DNA of 64,000 bases from Myxococcales bacterium. GTDB taxonomy: Bacteria; Myxococcota_A; Polyangia; Polyangiales; Polyangiaceae. Under the pieces are notes generated by a model. The model was not told where the DNA came from. It worked only from the letters and a program-made list of their open reading frames with translations, and did no database searches. Location of the stretch: the NCBI GenBank assembly GCA_025359105.1, contig JANYHK010000047.1:1-64000 (forward strand), read 5' to 3'. Both the position numbers and the translations under genes were made by a program. Shown here piece by piece: positions 53,313-62,525 of the stretch; positions within the stretch are counted from its first letter, which is position 1, and the number at the start of each line of letters is the position of its first letter.

Positions 53313-56159
53313 ATGGACGCGTTGATACGACTTCCCATACGACCGCTCTCCATCGCTGCGCTGGCAGCTCTGGCACTTCTCCAGCCGGGCTCGGGGGCGG
53401 CGCAGCAGCCGGCGACGCAGCCGTATGCGCAGCCTGCGTCCAAAGCGCCGATCCCGAAGCAAGCGCCCGGACAGCAGGCAAAGCCGTTTTCGCTGACGCT
53501 CCAGCCGGTGGGGACGCTGGCGGCATGCCCCGCGCCGTCCCTCGCCCAGTGCAAGGACGTCAACTACCTCGTGAGCGGCTGCGGGCAGTTTCACCAGAAG
53601 ACGTGCCAGACGCTGATGAAGCCGGAGTACCAGGCCTACTTCAACGGCATTCCAGGGCCCGCCAACCGGCCAATGTTTCCATTCGGCAGCCGAGGCGCCT
53701 ACAGCGACTTGAAGTCCGGCAAGTACCACGGCACGGTGCCCTCGCGACCGGTCATGAAGCGCTCGGTCTCCTACTGGGACCAGCAGCGCGCCAGTGTCGC
53801 CAACGTCTCGGCTCCAGACCCCAAGACCTTCGTGGCTCACCCGAGCTGGGAGGCCAACGTCAACGCCATCGAGTCTTGCGAGGAGTACGTCTACGAGAAG
53901 TACTACGACTGGCAGCGCTTTCAGGACGCCGTCTTCCTCTGCAAGGGCGACTACAGCTGCATCTACGACGTGGCCTTCGTGATGGGCGGGGCGCCGGGCA
54001 TCGCCAGCCGCATGCTCAAGAGCAAGGCCGGATCTGATTTGCAAGATCAGATCCCGATCAGCCTGCCCAACGCCCGCACCCCCCAGAACGCCAAGAACGC
54101 GTTCTTCAGCAACGGATCGTACTTCCTGGGCACGGACATGACCGCCCTGCCCGGCAGCAGCCGTCCGCCGCCCTATGCGAGCTTCGCGGACCTGAAGGCG
54201 AAGTTCCCCGCCAATGCAGCGGATCTCGACGCCCTCCGCGCCGCCCTCGACGACGGCAAGATGTTCTACGCCGACAAGGCCGGGCCCGGCGTCAACAAGG
54301 TGCTGTCCCCGTGGGGCTTTCACAACTTCATGAGGGGTGCGACCAGTAGCCTCAGCGAGAACGAGTTTCAGGAGCTCGAGAAGCGACGGACGGACCTCGA
54401 GCAGTGGCTCGCCGATGCCTACATCTTCGGCGAGCCGGTCCCGAAGACGCACGCCGTGTTCGTGCACCCTCTCAGCGAAGTGGAGCGCGTCTTCACCGGG
54501 GATCCCTTCGAGCGCGTGAGCATCTGGGAGAACGACGCGCTCCGGGCTCAGTACATCAGCCTCGCTGCGCAACCAGCGTCCGCGATGCTCAACGTGGCCC
54601 AGGTCGGCTTGAACGGCTCGGCGCGAAGCAACGTCTCCGGAGCGCAGCGCCTTGGAGCCGGCACCCCGATAGCCCGAGCTCCTGTCCCCCCGAATGCGCC
54701 AAAGCCCCAGCGCGTGCTCACCGCAGAGCCGGCCACGCAAGCAACCTGGCTGGCACCCCAGGTGGGCTGCCCGCCACCGACAAGCTTGACCTACGAGCAG
54801 GGCTCGGCGGCGGGCGCCACCTCCCCCGCACAGACAGACGCGTGGAACCAGGCCGAAGTGGCGCGCTTCGCGTCGTGCAAGATCCTGAATTTGACCCTCG
54901 CCGAGTGGTGGCGACTGAAGGCCGCCAAGTTGGCGGGCGCGTGCAACGATCGCGGTAGCTGCGGCTGCCTCGACCTCGGCAACTACGCCTGCGACTGGTC
55001 GCCCAAGATGTTCTACGAAGCCTATGGCAAGGAGCCGCCGATCGGCCTGGCCTACCGAAGGGACACGAACTTCAAATACTGCAAGCGCTGGACGTTCAAC
55101 GGATTCGGCCCCATCGCGGCGGCCAAGAAGGCCTCCACCGCGGCCTTCGAGCAATATCTGGAGGAGACGCGCGCGGCGACGGAAGCCGCGCTGAAGAACG
55201 TCCCGCAAAAAAACGGGGTCGTGGGCGACGAGTTCAGCGACGACGCGCAAGAGGGCGACGAGGACTCGTGGTCCGCGGGGTACCAGATGAATACGGGCTG
55301 GCAGATCAAGCCCATCGCGAAAGACAGCGCGGGCAAGATCTGTCAGCTGCAGGGGCAGGCCAACGCGAGCTTCCTGGTCAAGATCACGACCCCCGTAGAC
55401 GGCGACGGCGGCGGCACGCTCGCCAACAAGTGGCGTCACGCCATCGATGCCGACGTGATGGTGCGGGCCAACGAGAACAAGAACCAGCAAGTCCGCTACG
55501 AGTCGCACCTCCTGATCGCCGATCAGGAGATCTTCGCCTCCGAGCCCACCGGCTACGACAAGTACAAGGGCTACGATCCCGCAAACACGAAGACCTACGA
55601 AGCCTTTAGCCTCAACCACGCCTACAAGAAGCCGCTCTTCTCCGACAAGACCCAGCTCGGTGGGATCACGCTCACGGTCTGGGCGGGCCCCATTCCCATC
55701 ACCGGTTCGGCCTGGGTGGAGGTGCTCTACGGCGCGGACATCCTCGCCGAGGCGCACATGCAGTCCGGGTGTGCCGACCTGACCAAGTTCGAAGCGAAGG
55801 TCGGGTTCCAGCCCTGGGTATCGCTCGAGGGCGGTCTCAGTGTCGGCGTCGGGGTGGGCGGCATCGCCAGCGTCGGCGTGCGCGGTCACCTCACGCTCAT
55901 CGGCGCTTCGCTGCCCATCGTGGCGCGCACGTGGCTCGCGCCCGGTGCCAATGGCACGACCGATCTGCGCTTCGGCGTGGATGCGTCGCTGGAGCTGGCG
56001 AGCCTCGCGGGGAGGCTCGCGCTCTACGTGGAGTTCCTGACGTACGACGAGGAGTGGGAGCTTTTTCGCTGGAACGGAGTTCACACGAACGTGCCACTGC
56101 TCAACGTGCTGGGCGACGACGTGAAGATCCCCGTACAGGCCCTGTCCGTCGTGCCGTGA
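53313..56159 (+). CDS. Large secreted protein, unknown family
   Basis: A 948-residue exported protein. GAGGGA precedes the ATG. It has a Sec signal, then a Gln/Pro/Ala linker. Cys pairs are scattered in the first 650 residues (CKDVNYLVSGCG, SCEEYVYEKYYDW, GSCGCLDLGNYAC). An acidic stretch near 645-660 leads to a C-terminal beta-rich part with Gly-alternating strands (VSLEGGLSVGVGVGGIASVG, DLRFGVDASLELASLAG), like a barrel or long sheet. No motif identifies a function. It is co-transcribed with the HEAT-repeat protein, whose GTG overlaps the stop. Confidence 0.78.
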   Translation: MDALIRLPIRPLSIAALAALALLQPGSGAAQQPATQPYAQPASKAPIPKQAPGQQAKPFSLTLQPVGTLAACPAPSLAQCKDVNYLVSGCGQFHQKTCQTLMKPEYQAYFNGIPGPANRPMFPFGSRGAYSDLKSGKYHGTVPSRPVMKRSVSYWDQQRASVANVSAPDPKTFVAHPSWEANVNAIESCEEYVYEKYYDWQRFQDAVFLCKGDYSCIYDVAFVMGGAPGIASRMLKSKAGSDLQDQIPISLPNARTPQNAKNAFFSNGSYFLGTDMTALPGSSRPPPYASFADLKAKFPANAADLDALRAALDDGKMFYADKAGPGVNKVLSPWGFHNFMRGATSSLSENEFQELEKRRTDLEQWLADAYIFGEPVPKTHAVFVHPLSEVERVFTGDPFERVSIWENDALRAQYISLAAQPASAMLNVAQVGLNGSARSNVSGAQRLGAGTPIARAPVPPNAPKPQRVLTAEPATQATWLAPQVGCPPPTSLTYEQGSAAGATSPAQTDAWNQAEVARFASCKILNLTLAEWWRLKAAKLAGACNDRGSCGCLDLGNYACDWSPKMFYEAYGKEPPIGLAYRRDTNFKYCKRWTFNGFGPIAAAKKASTAAFEQYLEETRAATEAALKNVPQKNGVVGDEFSDDAQEGDEDSWSAGYQMNTGWQIKPIAKDSAGKICQLQGQANASFLVKITTPVDGDGGGTLANKWRHAIDADVMVRANENKNQQVRYESHLLIADQEIFASEPTGYDKYKGYDPANTKTYEAFSLNHAYKKPLFSDKTQLGGITLTVWAGPIPITGSAWVEVLYGADILAEAHMQSGCADLTKFEAKVGFQPWVSLEGGLSVGVGVGGIASVGVRGHLTLIGASLPIVARTWLAPGANGTTDLRFGVDASLELASLAGRLALYVEFLTYDEEWELFRWNGVHTNVPLLNVLGDDVKIPVQALSVVP

Positions 56160-58099
56160 GCACGGCACGCAGGAAGGGCGGCGCGCGTCCGAGCGCCCCT
56201 CGGCCCGGGCGCGCCGCCTGGCGCCCCAGGGCCACGTGGTTGCTCTTGCTCGCGCCGCTCTTCGCCTACGGTGTCGTGAGGCTGCGCGGTCGGTCGCCGG
56301 CGTCGCCCGCGCCGCCGCTCGTCGCCGAGGCGCCGCGCGTTCCGACGGAGACCTCGTTCGGCGCCGGCGCGGGGACGCTCTACGACGCGACCTGGCGGGT
56401 GGATACCAGGATTTCGATTCCGCAGATGGACGCGAAGTCCACGCAGGTCGAGCTCACCGGCGTGGCGCAGGTGGTGGAGCTTGGGCCCGACGGATCGCGG
56501 CGACTCGTGGGCGTGCGGCTCCGAGAGCTGGCAAGCCTGACGGTGACGGCGTTGGGGGAACCGCTCTTCCCGAGCCTCGAAGCCGCGCGCGAGCAGCTCG
56601 TCCTAGAGCCCGTGCTGCTGGCCCTGGGGCCGAGCGGGGCCGTAGAGGAGCTCTATCTGCCCGCCGCGGCCACGCCGCTGGCAAAAAATCTCCTGAGCGC
56701 CTTTGCGCTCCACTTCGCCGTCACGTCGTCGGCAGCGCCGGGTGACGCCGGGTACGGCGTCACGGAGGTCGGCGACTTCGGGCGAGCCCTCTGGCACTAC
56801 CAACCCGGCCGCGATCGCCTCACCAAGGAGGCTCGCGATCCGCAGGTGAGCGGGCGCGGCGAGGTCCGCTTCTCGGGTGCCCTTCCGATCGATCTCTCTT
56901 CGTCGCTGTCGCTCCAGCCTGGAGCTCCGCGCGAAGGCGCATCGCACACCGGGGAGGGGCGCGCGTCGTTTCATGCGGCGAAGCGCGAGCAGCAAGGGGA
57001 CGTGATGGCCCGGCCCGATTTGGCGCACTTCGAGCACCACGCGCCGGAGGAGCGGCCAAGCGATCTCGGCGAACAAGCGTCCGATGCGGCGATGGCGCAG
57101 GGGCTCACCGTCTCCGAGCTGCTCGCGATGGTGGCGGCACACGGCATCGGCAGGCCGCCACCGAAGGGAAGCATCATGCGGGCAACGGCGTTTTTGCGCG
57201 CAACGCCCGGCGCATGCAAGGCGCTCGAAGGCGCGTTTCCGAGCGCGCCGCCGGCGAGCCGCGAGCTCATCATCGACCTCCTGTCGTCCTCGGGGGACAG
57301 CACCGCGCAGGCGAGCATGCGCACGCTCCTCGCGACGGCCGCCGCGCGCGAGACCCCGAAGCTCTTCGAGAAGCTCGTCCAGCGCTTCGGCCTCGTGGAC
57401 AAGCCCACCGCGGAGTCCATTCTCTTCGTGCGCGCGGAGTGGGAATCTGCGAAGAAGGCCAACGACGACGCGCGGCGCCAGGCCAGCGTCTACACCCTCG
57501 GCTCGCTCGCGCACCACGCCGCGCGCTCCGGGGACGAGCGGCTGGCAACCCCCATCGTGGAGCTCTTGCTGCGAGAGCTCGCGAGCGCGCGGGAGCTGCG
57601 CGACGAGCGCGGCCTCCTGGCGGCGCTCGGGAACACCGGCCTGCCCGGGGCGCTCGAGCCGATCCTCGCCCGGGTCACGTCGAAAGACCAGCGACTCCGC
57701 ACGCAGGCCGCGGTCTCGCTGCGAAAGTTCGACCGCCCCGAGGTGCGCCTCGCCCTGGCGAAGCTCGGCGCGGACGCGGAGTTGCAGGTGGCGCAGTCGG
57801 CGCTGCGCTCGCTCGACACACAGAACCCAGGTACGCCGGAGCTCACGGTCCTCGCCGACGCCGCCGAGCGCAGCGACTTCAACATCGCCATCGACTCGGC
57901 TCTCGTGAGCTTCGTGACGTCGCACCCCGTAGATCGAGTGCAAGCTACACGCATACTGCTTGCGATCGAGGGGCGCGTCGGAGATCGCGTCCAGCTTCAG
58001 CAACAAGTGGAGGCGGGCCTGAAATCGCTCGAGCCGCTCGGCGGCGGAGCAGCGGGTGGTGAGGACAACCTCGCCGCGCCGTCCAGCGCGACGCGCTGA
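56156..58099 (+). CDS. Membrane-anchored HEAT-repeat protein with vitellogenin-N-like layout
   Basis: A 647-residue protein with a GTG in the upstream stop (GTGA). One transmembrane helix lies near 24-42. A beta-rich domain follows (about 60-260: TLYDATWRVDTRISIPQM, VELTGVAQVVELGPDGS). Helical pairs of HEAT type fill the second half (ASMRTLLATAAARETPKLFEKL, LRTQAAVSLRKFDRPEVRLALAKL). This barrel-then-HEAT order resembles the N-terminal lipid-transfer module of vitellogenin/MTP-like proteins. The resemblance is weak and seen by layout only. Function unknown. Confidence 0.75.
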   Translation: MSTARRKGGARPSAPRPGRAAWRPRATWLLLLAPLFAYGVVRLRGRSPASPAPPLVAEAPRVPTETSFGAGAGTLYDATWRVDTRISIPQMDAKSTQVELTGVAQVVELGPDGSRRLVGVRLRELASLTVTALGEPLFPSLEAAREQLVLEPVLLALGPSGAVEELYLPAAATPLAKNLLSAFALHFAVTSSAAPGDAGYGVTEVGDFGRALWHYQPGRDRLTKEARDPQVSGRGEVRFSGALPIDLSSSLSLQPGAPREGASHTGEGRASFHAAKREQQGDVMARPDLAHFEHHAPEERPSDLGEQASDAAMAQGLTVSELLAMVAAHGIGRPPPKGSIMRATAFLRATPGACKALEGAFPSAPPASRELIIDLLSSSGDSTAQASMRTLLATAAARETPKLFEKLVQRFGLVDKPTAESILFVRAEWESAKKANDDARRQASVYTLGSLAHHAARSGDERLATPIVELLLRELASARELRDERGLLAALGNTGLPGALEPILARVTSKDQRLRTQAAVSLRKFDRPEVRLALAKLGADAELQVAQSALRSLDTQNPGTPELTVLADAAERSDFNIAIDSALVSFVTSHPVDRVQATRILLAIEGRVGDRVQLQQQVEAGLKSLEPLGGGAAGGEDNLAAPSSATR

Positions 58100-58112
58100 G
58101 CAACGCCCCGCG

Positions 58113-58844
58113 TCACGGGCAGCGTGCGATGTCGACGCGCTGGATGTGAACGGGAACCTTCGGTCGATCGTTGGCGTCGCGTTCGACGGCGGCGATCTGG
58201 ACCGCGGCGTCCGTCGAGCACGCCCCGAAGACGTCGTACTTGGGGGCCGGGCCCGTGCCGACGACGACGTAGAACTGACTGCCGCTGGGCGTCGCGGCGG
58301 CGGCCATCGCGAGCGCGCCGAGCGGCTCGGCGACCTGGTTCTCGACGATCATGTCGTACCCCGGCCCGCCGGTCCCGTTGCCGTCGGGATCGCCTCCTTG
58401 AATCACGAAGCCCGGGATCACGCGGTGCCACGTGAGCCCGTCGTAGAAGCGCCCGACCTTCCAGCCGCTGGCGTCCTTGTAGGGACGCGTGCCGCGCGCG
58501 AGGCCGACGAAGTTCGCGACGGCCGCGGGGGCCGCGGCCTCGAAGAGCTCGCATCGAATCGCGGACTTCTCCGTGCTGAGGACCGCCGTGAGCTTGCCGG
58601 TCCCGGCAGGGAATCCGGCGAGCGCCTGCGCGAGCGTGAATTTGCCCGCGCCGCCGACAGGATCGCCCGCCGCGGCCGGATCGACGCTGACGGCGGGCGC
58701 GCCCGGATCCGTGAGGCACCCGTCGAGCCCCGGGGGCGCCGCGCCGCTGTCCACCCGGGACGAAGCCGCAGGGGGAGACGACGAGGCGGAGCATGCCGCG
58801 AGCACCACGAGAGCCCACGAGGCAGCGGGTCGACCCATCTTCAC
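58113..58844 (-). CDS. Cyclophilin-type peptidyl-prolyl isomerase lipoprotein
   Basis: A 243-residue lipoprotein (LAAC) with a cyclophilin domain from about residue 82: FEAAAPAAVANFVGLARGT, LTWHRVIPGFVIQGGDPDGN, GSQFYVVV. Catalytic Arg is in WHRVIPGF. It probably isomerises prolyl bonds in the periplasm. An ATG two codons later (58838) is an alternative start. Convergent with the HEAT-repeat gene. Confidence 0.92.
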   Translation of the reverse strand: MKMGRPAASWALVVLAACSASSSPPAASSRVDSGAAPPGLDGCLTDPGAPAVSVDPAAAGDPVGGAGKFTLAQALAGFPAGTGKLTAVLSTEKSAIRCELFEAAAPAAVANFVGLARGTRPYKDASGWKVGRFYDGLTWHRVIPGFVIQGGDPDGNGTGGPGYDMIVENQVAEPLGALAMAAAATPSGSQFYVVVGTGPAPKYDVFGACSTDAAVQIAAVERDANDRPKVPVHIQRVDIARCP

Positions 58845-58928
58845 GTCGTATCACCGAGGGCGAGGACAGAGGCGCGGAACTCGCGACTTCGTGGGAGCGC
58901 GCGCGCTCCGTGGTATTCCTGATCGCGC

Positions 58929-60587
58929 ATGGATACGCAGCTCGACGCCATCTACCGGCACGAAAAGGACAAGGCCTCGCGCGTCTGGCTGACCCAGCCC
59001 GTAGGCGGCGGACGCGTCGTGGATCTCACGTTTGCCGAGGCCATCGGGCAGGCGCGGCGCATCGCGGCCTTCCTGGCGGCCAAGGGCTACCCGAAGGGCA
59101 GCCGTATCTCGATCTTCTCGAAGAACACGGCGCACTGGTTCCTCGCGGACCTGGCGATCTGGATGGCCGGGCATGTCACGGTGCCGATCTACCCGACGCT
59201 CGCGGCGAGCAGCATCCGGCAGATCCTCGAGCACAGCGAGGTTCGCCTCATCTTCACCGGCAAGCTGGACGGGTTCGCCGCGATGGAGCCCGGCATCCCC
59301 GAGAATATCGAGCGTGTTCGGATGCCGCTCGCGCCGCCCTTGGCGAAGGGCGAAGCGTGGGAGGAGATCGTCCGCGCGACGGAGCCGATGCGTGGCGACC
59401 CGCGGCGCGATCCCGACGAGATGGCTACCATCGTCTACACCTCGGGCAGCACCGGCACCCCCAAGGGCGCCGTGCACAGCTTCCGCTCGATGTGCGCAGG
59501 GCGCGTGTGGATCGACCACGCCCGGATGACCGTGGACGATCGCGCGCTCTCGTACCTCCCGCTCGCGCACGTCGCGGAGCGTGGGGTGCTCGAGACGCCG
59601 AACTTCTTCGTGGGCTTCCATGTCTTCTTCGCCGAATCGCTCGAGACCTTCGTGACCGATCTGCGGCGGGCGCGGCCAACCTTCTTCGGCAGCGTTCCGC
59701 GCCTGTGGCTAAAGTTCCAGAGTGGCGTCTTCGAGAAGATGCCGGAGAAGCGCCTCTCGCTCCTCTTGAAGGTCCCGGTCGTCCGGCGCCTCGTCGCCCG
59801 CAAGATCCTTCGAGGACTCGGGCTCGACGCCGTGCGCGCGGCGTTCTGCGGCTCAGCGCCGGTGCCCGAAGCGCTCCTCGGCTGGTACGCGTCCCTCGGC
59901 ATCGAGATCGCCGAGATCTACGGGATGACCGAGAACTGGGCCGTCTCGCACGCAGGGCGCCTCGGCGAGTTCTCGCCGGGGTGGATCGGGGGCAAGCTCG
60001 CCGGCGTCGAGGACAGGATCACGCACGAGGGGGAGCTGCTCGTGAAGAGCCCCGGCAACATGGTCGGCTACTACCTCGAGCCGGCGCTGACCGCCGAGGT
60101 GCTCGACGCGGAGGGCTTCGTCCACACCGGCGATCGCGGGGAGCTCGACGCGCGCGGGCGCCTTCGCATCACCGGGCGTGTGAAGGAGCTCTTCAAGACG
60201 AGCAAGGGCAAGTACGTCGCGCCCTCGCCGATCGAGAACGATCTCCTCGCGCACCCGCTGATCGAGCAAGCGTGCGTCTCCGGCAGCGGGATGCCGCAGC
60301 CGTTCGCGCTGGTGGTGCTGTCGCCGTCCGCCCGCGCGTCGCTCGCCGGCGACAAAGCCCACGCCGACGCCGTCCGCGCCGAGGTGAAGGCCCTGCGCGC
60401 CGAGATCAACGCCGCCCTCGACCCGCACGAGCAGCTCGACAGGATCGTCGTCGTCAGCGACGAGTGGACGATCGAAAACGGCCTTCTCACGCCGACGATG
60501 AAGCTCAAACGCTCCGCGATCGAGGCCAAGTACGCGCCCCAGGTCGAAGGCTGGTACGCGGAGCGCGAGCACATCCTGTTCGCGTGA
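58929..60587 (+). CDS. AMP-binding long-chain acyl-CoA synthetase
   Basis: A 552-residue ANL enzyme. The P-loop-like ATIVYTSGSTGTPKGAV, IAEIYGMTEN, HTGDRGELDARGRLRITGR and the C-terminal lysine region LLTPTMKLKRSAIEAKY are all present. It matches FadD/FAA-type long-chain ligases, which make acyl-CoA via an acyl-adenylate. Intact and stand-alone; the thiolase at 2681 could act in the same pathway. Start ATG at 58929. Confidence 0.95.
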   Translation: MDTQLDAIYRHEKDKASRVWLTQPVGGGRVVDLTFAEAIGQARRIAAFLAAKGYPKGSRISIFSKNTAHWFLADLAIWMAGHVTVPIYPTLAASSIRQILEHSEVRLIFTGKLDGFAAMEPGIPENIERVRMPLAPPLAKGEAWEEIVRATEPMRGDPRRDPDEMATIVYTSGSTGTPKGAVHSFRSMCAGRVWIDHARMTVDDRALSYLPLAHVAERGVLETPNFFVGFHVFFAESLETFVTDLRRARPTFFGSVPRLWLKFQSGVFEKMPEKRLSLLLKVPVVRRLVARKILRGLGLDAVRAAFCGSAPVPEALLGWYASLGIEIAEIYGMTENWAVSHAGRLGEFSPGWIGGKLAGVEDRITHEGELLVKSPGNMVGYYLEPALTAEVLDAEGFVHTGDRGELDARGRLRITGRVKELFKTSKGKYVAPSPIENDLLAHPLIEQACVSGSGMPQPFALVVLSPSARASLAGDKAHADAVRAEVKALRAEINAALDPHEQLDRIVVVSDEWTIENGLLTPTMKLKRSAIEAKYAPQVEGWYAEREHILFA

Positions 60588-60631
60588 CGCGCGGCGAGCT
60601 TCGTCAACGCGCAGAGACCTCTGAGAGGTGC

Positions 60632-62434
60632 CTACCCCTCGATCCGCACGGCCAGCGGCGTCGCCTTGCCGGCCTTGTCGATCTTGAGCGCCTGCACGCC
60701 GTGCGGAGTCTGCATGAGGAGCACCGCCGCGTTCGAGCGCGTGAACAGGCGCAGCGCGGTCACCTGGGAGAGCGTGGCGTCGACGCGCCCGTCATGGATC
60801 AGATCGTCGAAAAGCACGGTGTCCTCGGCGGACGCGATCTTGTCGGGCGTCGCGAGGCGCATGCGGATTCCGCCGCGCCGCCCCGCCTTCCATACCGCGA
60901 GGAGCTTTCCGTCGAGCTCACCGGTCTGGAGGAGGTAGCTGTCCGCGGGGACCATCTCCCGGACGTCGCCGAAGAATGCGCGCAGGTCGACCGATTGCGA
61001 GCTGCAGGCGTCGACGGTGCAGTGGTCGAGCGTGACCGCGCCCGTCATCGAGCTCCCTTCGTAGACGATGTCGCGACGGACGACGTTCACCTCGCGCCCA
61101 CGGCACGTCATCGTGTTGCCGGTGGTACGCGCGTCGCCGCCGAGCTTGCGCAGTGGCCACCAGCGGTCTCCCGTGTCCATCGCCAGCACCTCGCCGTCGT
61201 ACGAGCGCGCGACGACCGCGAGCGTCTCCTCGGACTTGCATCCCCGGATCGCGCTGGGGAGCATTCCCGTGAAGCCCGCGAGGGCCACGAGCGGCTGAAC
61301 CGCGCCGAGGTTCGTCGCCGCCGGGAGCGCGTGCTCCGAGCCAGAGGTGCGCTGCGCGAACAGCGAGCCGTCCGCGGCGTACACGATGGTGTCGAAGACG
61401 AGCGAGACGTCGCGATCGTCGCTGACGCCCTTGATGGCGAAGGGCTGGTGGTGCGCGGCGCCGGTGCCGAGGTGCTCGAGGAGGAACGTCTTCTTCGGCC
61501 GGTCGTAGGCGAAGAGCGTCCGGGCGCCCCCCTTCGCGGCGTACGCGCCGTACGCGTAGAGCGACGCCACCTCGCGCCCATCGACCTCGTAGATGCCGTT
61601 TTCACCGTTCGGCGCGGCGAAAAGGAGCGGCAACTCGCCTTCGTCCGCCGCGCCGCCGAGGACGAGCTCCCGATCGCCCAGCGCCGCCGCCACGCGCCGG
61701 CACGCCAGTTCGGCGCCGAGCGTGCAGACCAAGGGGTTCGCTATGTGCGTCTTCTTGTCCACGAAGAACCGGAGCGACTCGCCGCGCACGACGCGCTCGG
61801 TCTTGATGGCGTCGAGCTTCAGGTCGTCCGTCGAGAGCGGCGCGATGCCCTTCAGCGCGTCGATCGTGAGCGGCGCTGCGGCCTTGGGCGGCGGCTTCAT
61901 ATCCGCGGCCCGCACCGCCGCGAACTTCTCCTTCTTGGCTTTTTCCCATAGCGCGTCGACGATGACGAGGACGTCGTCTTCCGGCGCCGGGTTCTTCAGC
62001 GTCTTGCCGAGGTGCTCGGCCCAGTAGGCAGTGTCCTTTTCGGTCTTGGACGCACGCCCCGCGTCGCTCAGCGCCTCGTGAAGCGCGTGCGCATACGTCG
62101 CGCAGGTCTGCGGCCAGATCGCTTCTTGCGCCTTCAGCGGATCGACGGCGAGCGCCGTGAGCTGGATTCGCCGGTACCGAAGGCTCGGCGTCTCCCCCTG
62201 CGCGAGCGGCTCCTCCCCGGTGAGGCACCGCGCGAGGGAAGCGTGGGCCGTCGCCTGCCCCAGCGCAGCCGCGCGGCTCTGCTGCCACGCGAAGACGCCG
62301 ATGCCCGCGCCCCCGGCGACCGCGATCGCGACGAGCACGGCGACGACGCGTCCCTTCTTCGGGCGAACGTCGGGCAGCTGAGAGGAAGACGGCGGGCCGT
62401 CGCCGGAGAAAGGAGCCTCGGTGTTGGGTCGCAT
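60632..62434 (-). CDS. Membrane-anchored hypothetical protein
   Basis: A 600-residue protein. After a short cytoplasmic start (MRPNTEAPFSGDGPPSS) there is one transmembrane helix (GRVVAVLVAIAVAGGAGIGVF). The large outer part is helical first and beta-rich later, with paired Cys (LVCTLGAELACRR, DHCTVDACSSQ) and propeller-like strands (IYEVDGREVASLYAYGAY, SLFAQRTSGSEHAL). No recognised family. The upstream DNA encodes an NHL-like piece in the same frame. Confidence 0.8.
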   Translation of the reverse strand: MRPNTEAPFSGDGPPSSSQLPDVRPKKGRVVAVLVAIAVAGGAGIGVFAWQQSRAAALGQATAHASLARCLTGEEPLAQGETPSLRYRRIQLTALAVDPLKAQEAIWPQTCATYAHALHEALSDAGRASKTEKDTAYWAEHLGKTLKNPAPEDDVLVIVDALWEKAKKEKFAAVRAADMKPPPKAAAPLTIDALKGIAPLSTDDLKLDAIKTERVVRGESLRFFVDKKTHIANPLVCTLGAELACRRVAAALGDRELVLGGAADEGELPLLFAAPNGENGIYEVDGREVASLYAYGAYAAKGGARTLFAYDRPKKTFLLEHLGTGAAHHQPFAIKGVSDDRDVSLVFDTIVYAADGSLFAQRTSGSEHALPAATNLGAVQPLVALAGFTGMLPSAIRGCKSEETLAVVARSYDGEVLAMDTGDRWWPLRKLGGDARTTGNTMTCRGREVNVVRRDIVYEGSSMTGAVTLDHCTVDACSSQSVDLRAFFGDVREMVPADSYLLQTGELDGKLLAVWKAGRRGGIRMRLATPDKIASAEDTVLFDDLIHDGRVDATLSQVTALRLFTRSNAAVLLMQTPHGVQALKIDKAGKATPLAVRIEG

Positions 62435-62500
62435 GGGTACCTCGATCACGCGGTTGTGGCCCTCGTCGGCGATGAGGACGTTGCCGCCGATCGGTGATGA
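62435..62500 (-). other. In-frame NHL-repeat-like remnant before the membrane protein
   Basis: The minus strand reads IGGNVLIADEGHNRVIEVP, an NHL-repeat-type motif, directly in frame with the downstream ATG at 62434 but without a start of its own. It may be a leftover of an older, longer gene. Confidence 0.4.
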
Positions 62501-62525
62501 GGAGGTTGCTCGCGGCTTCTCTCGG

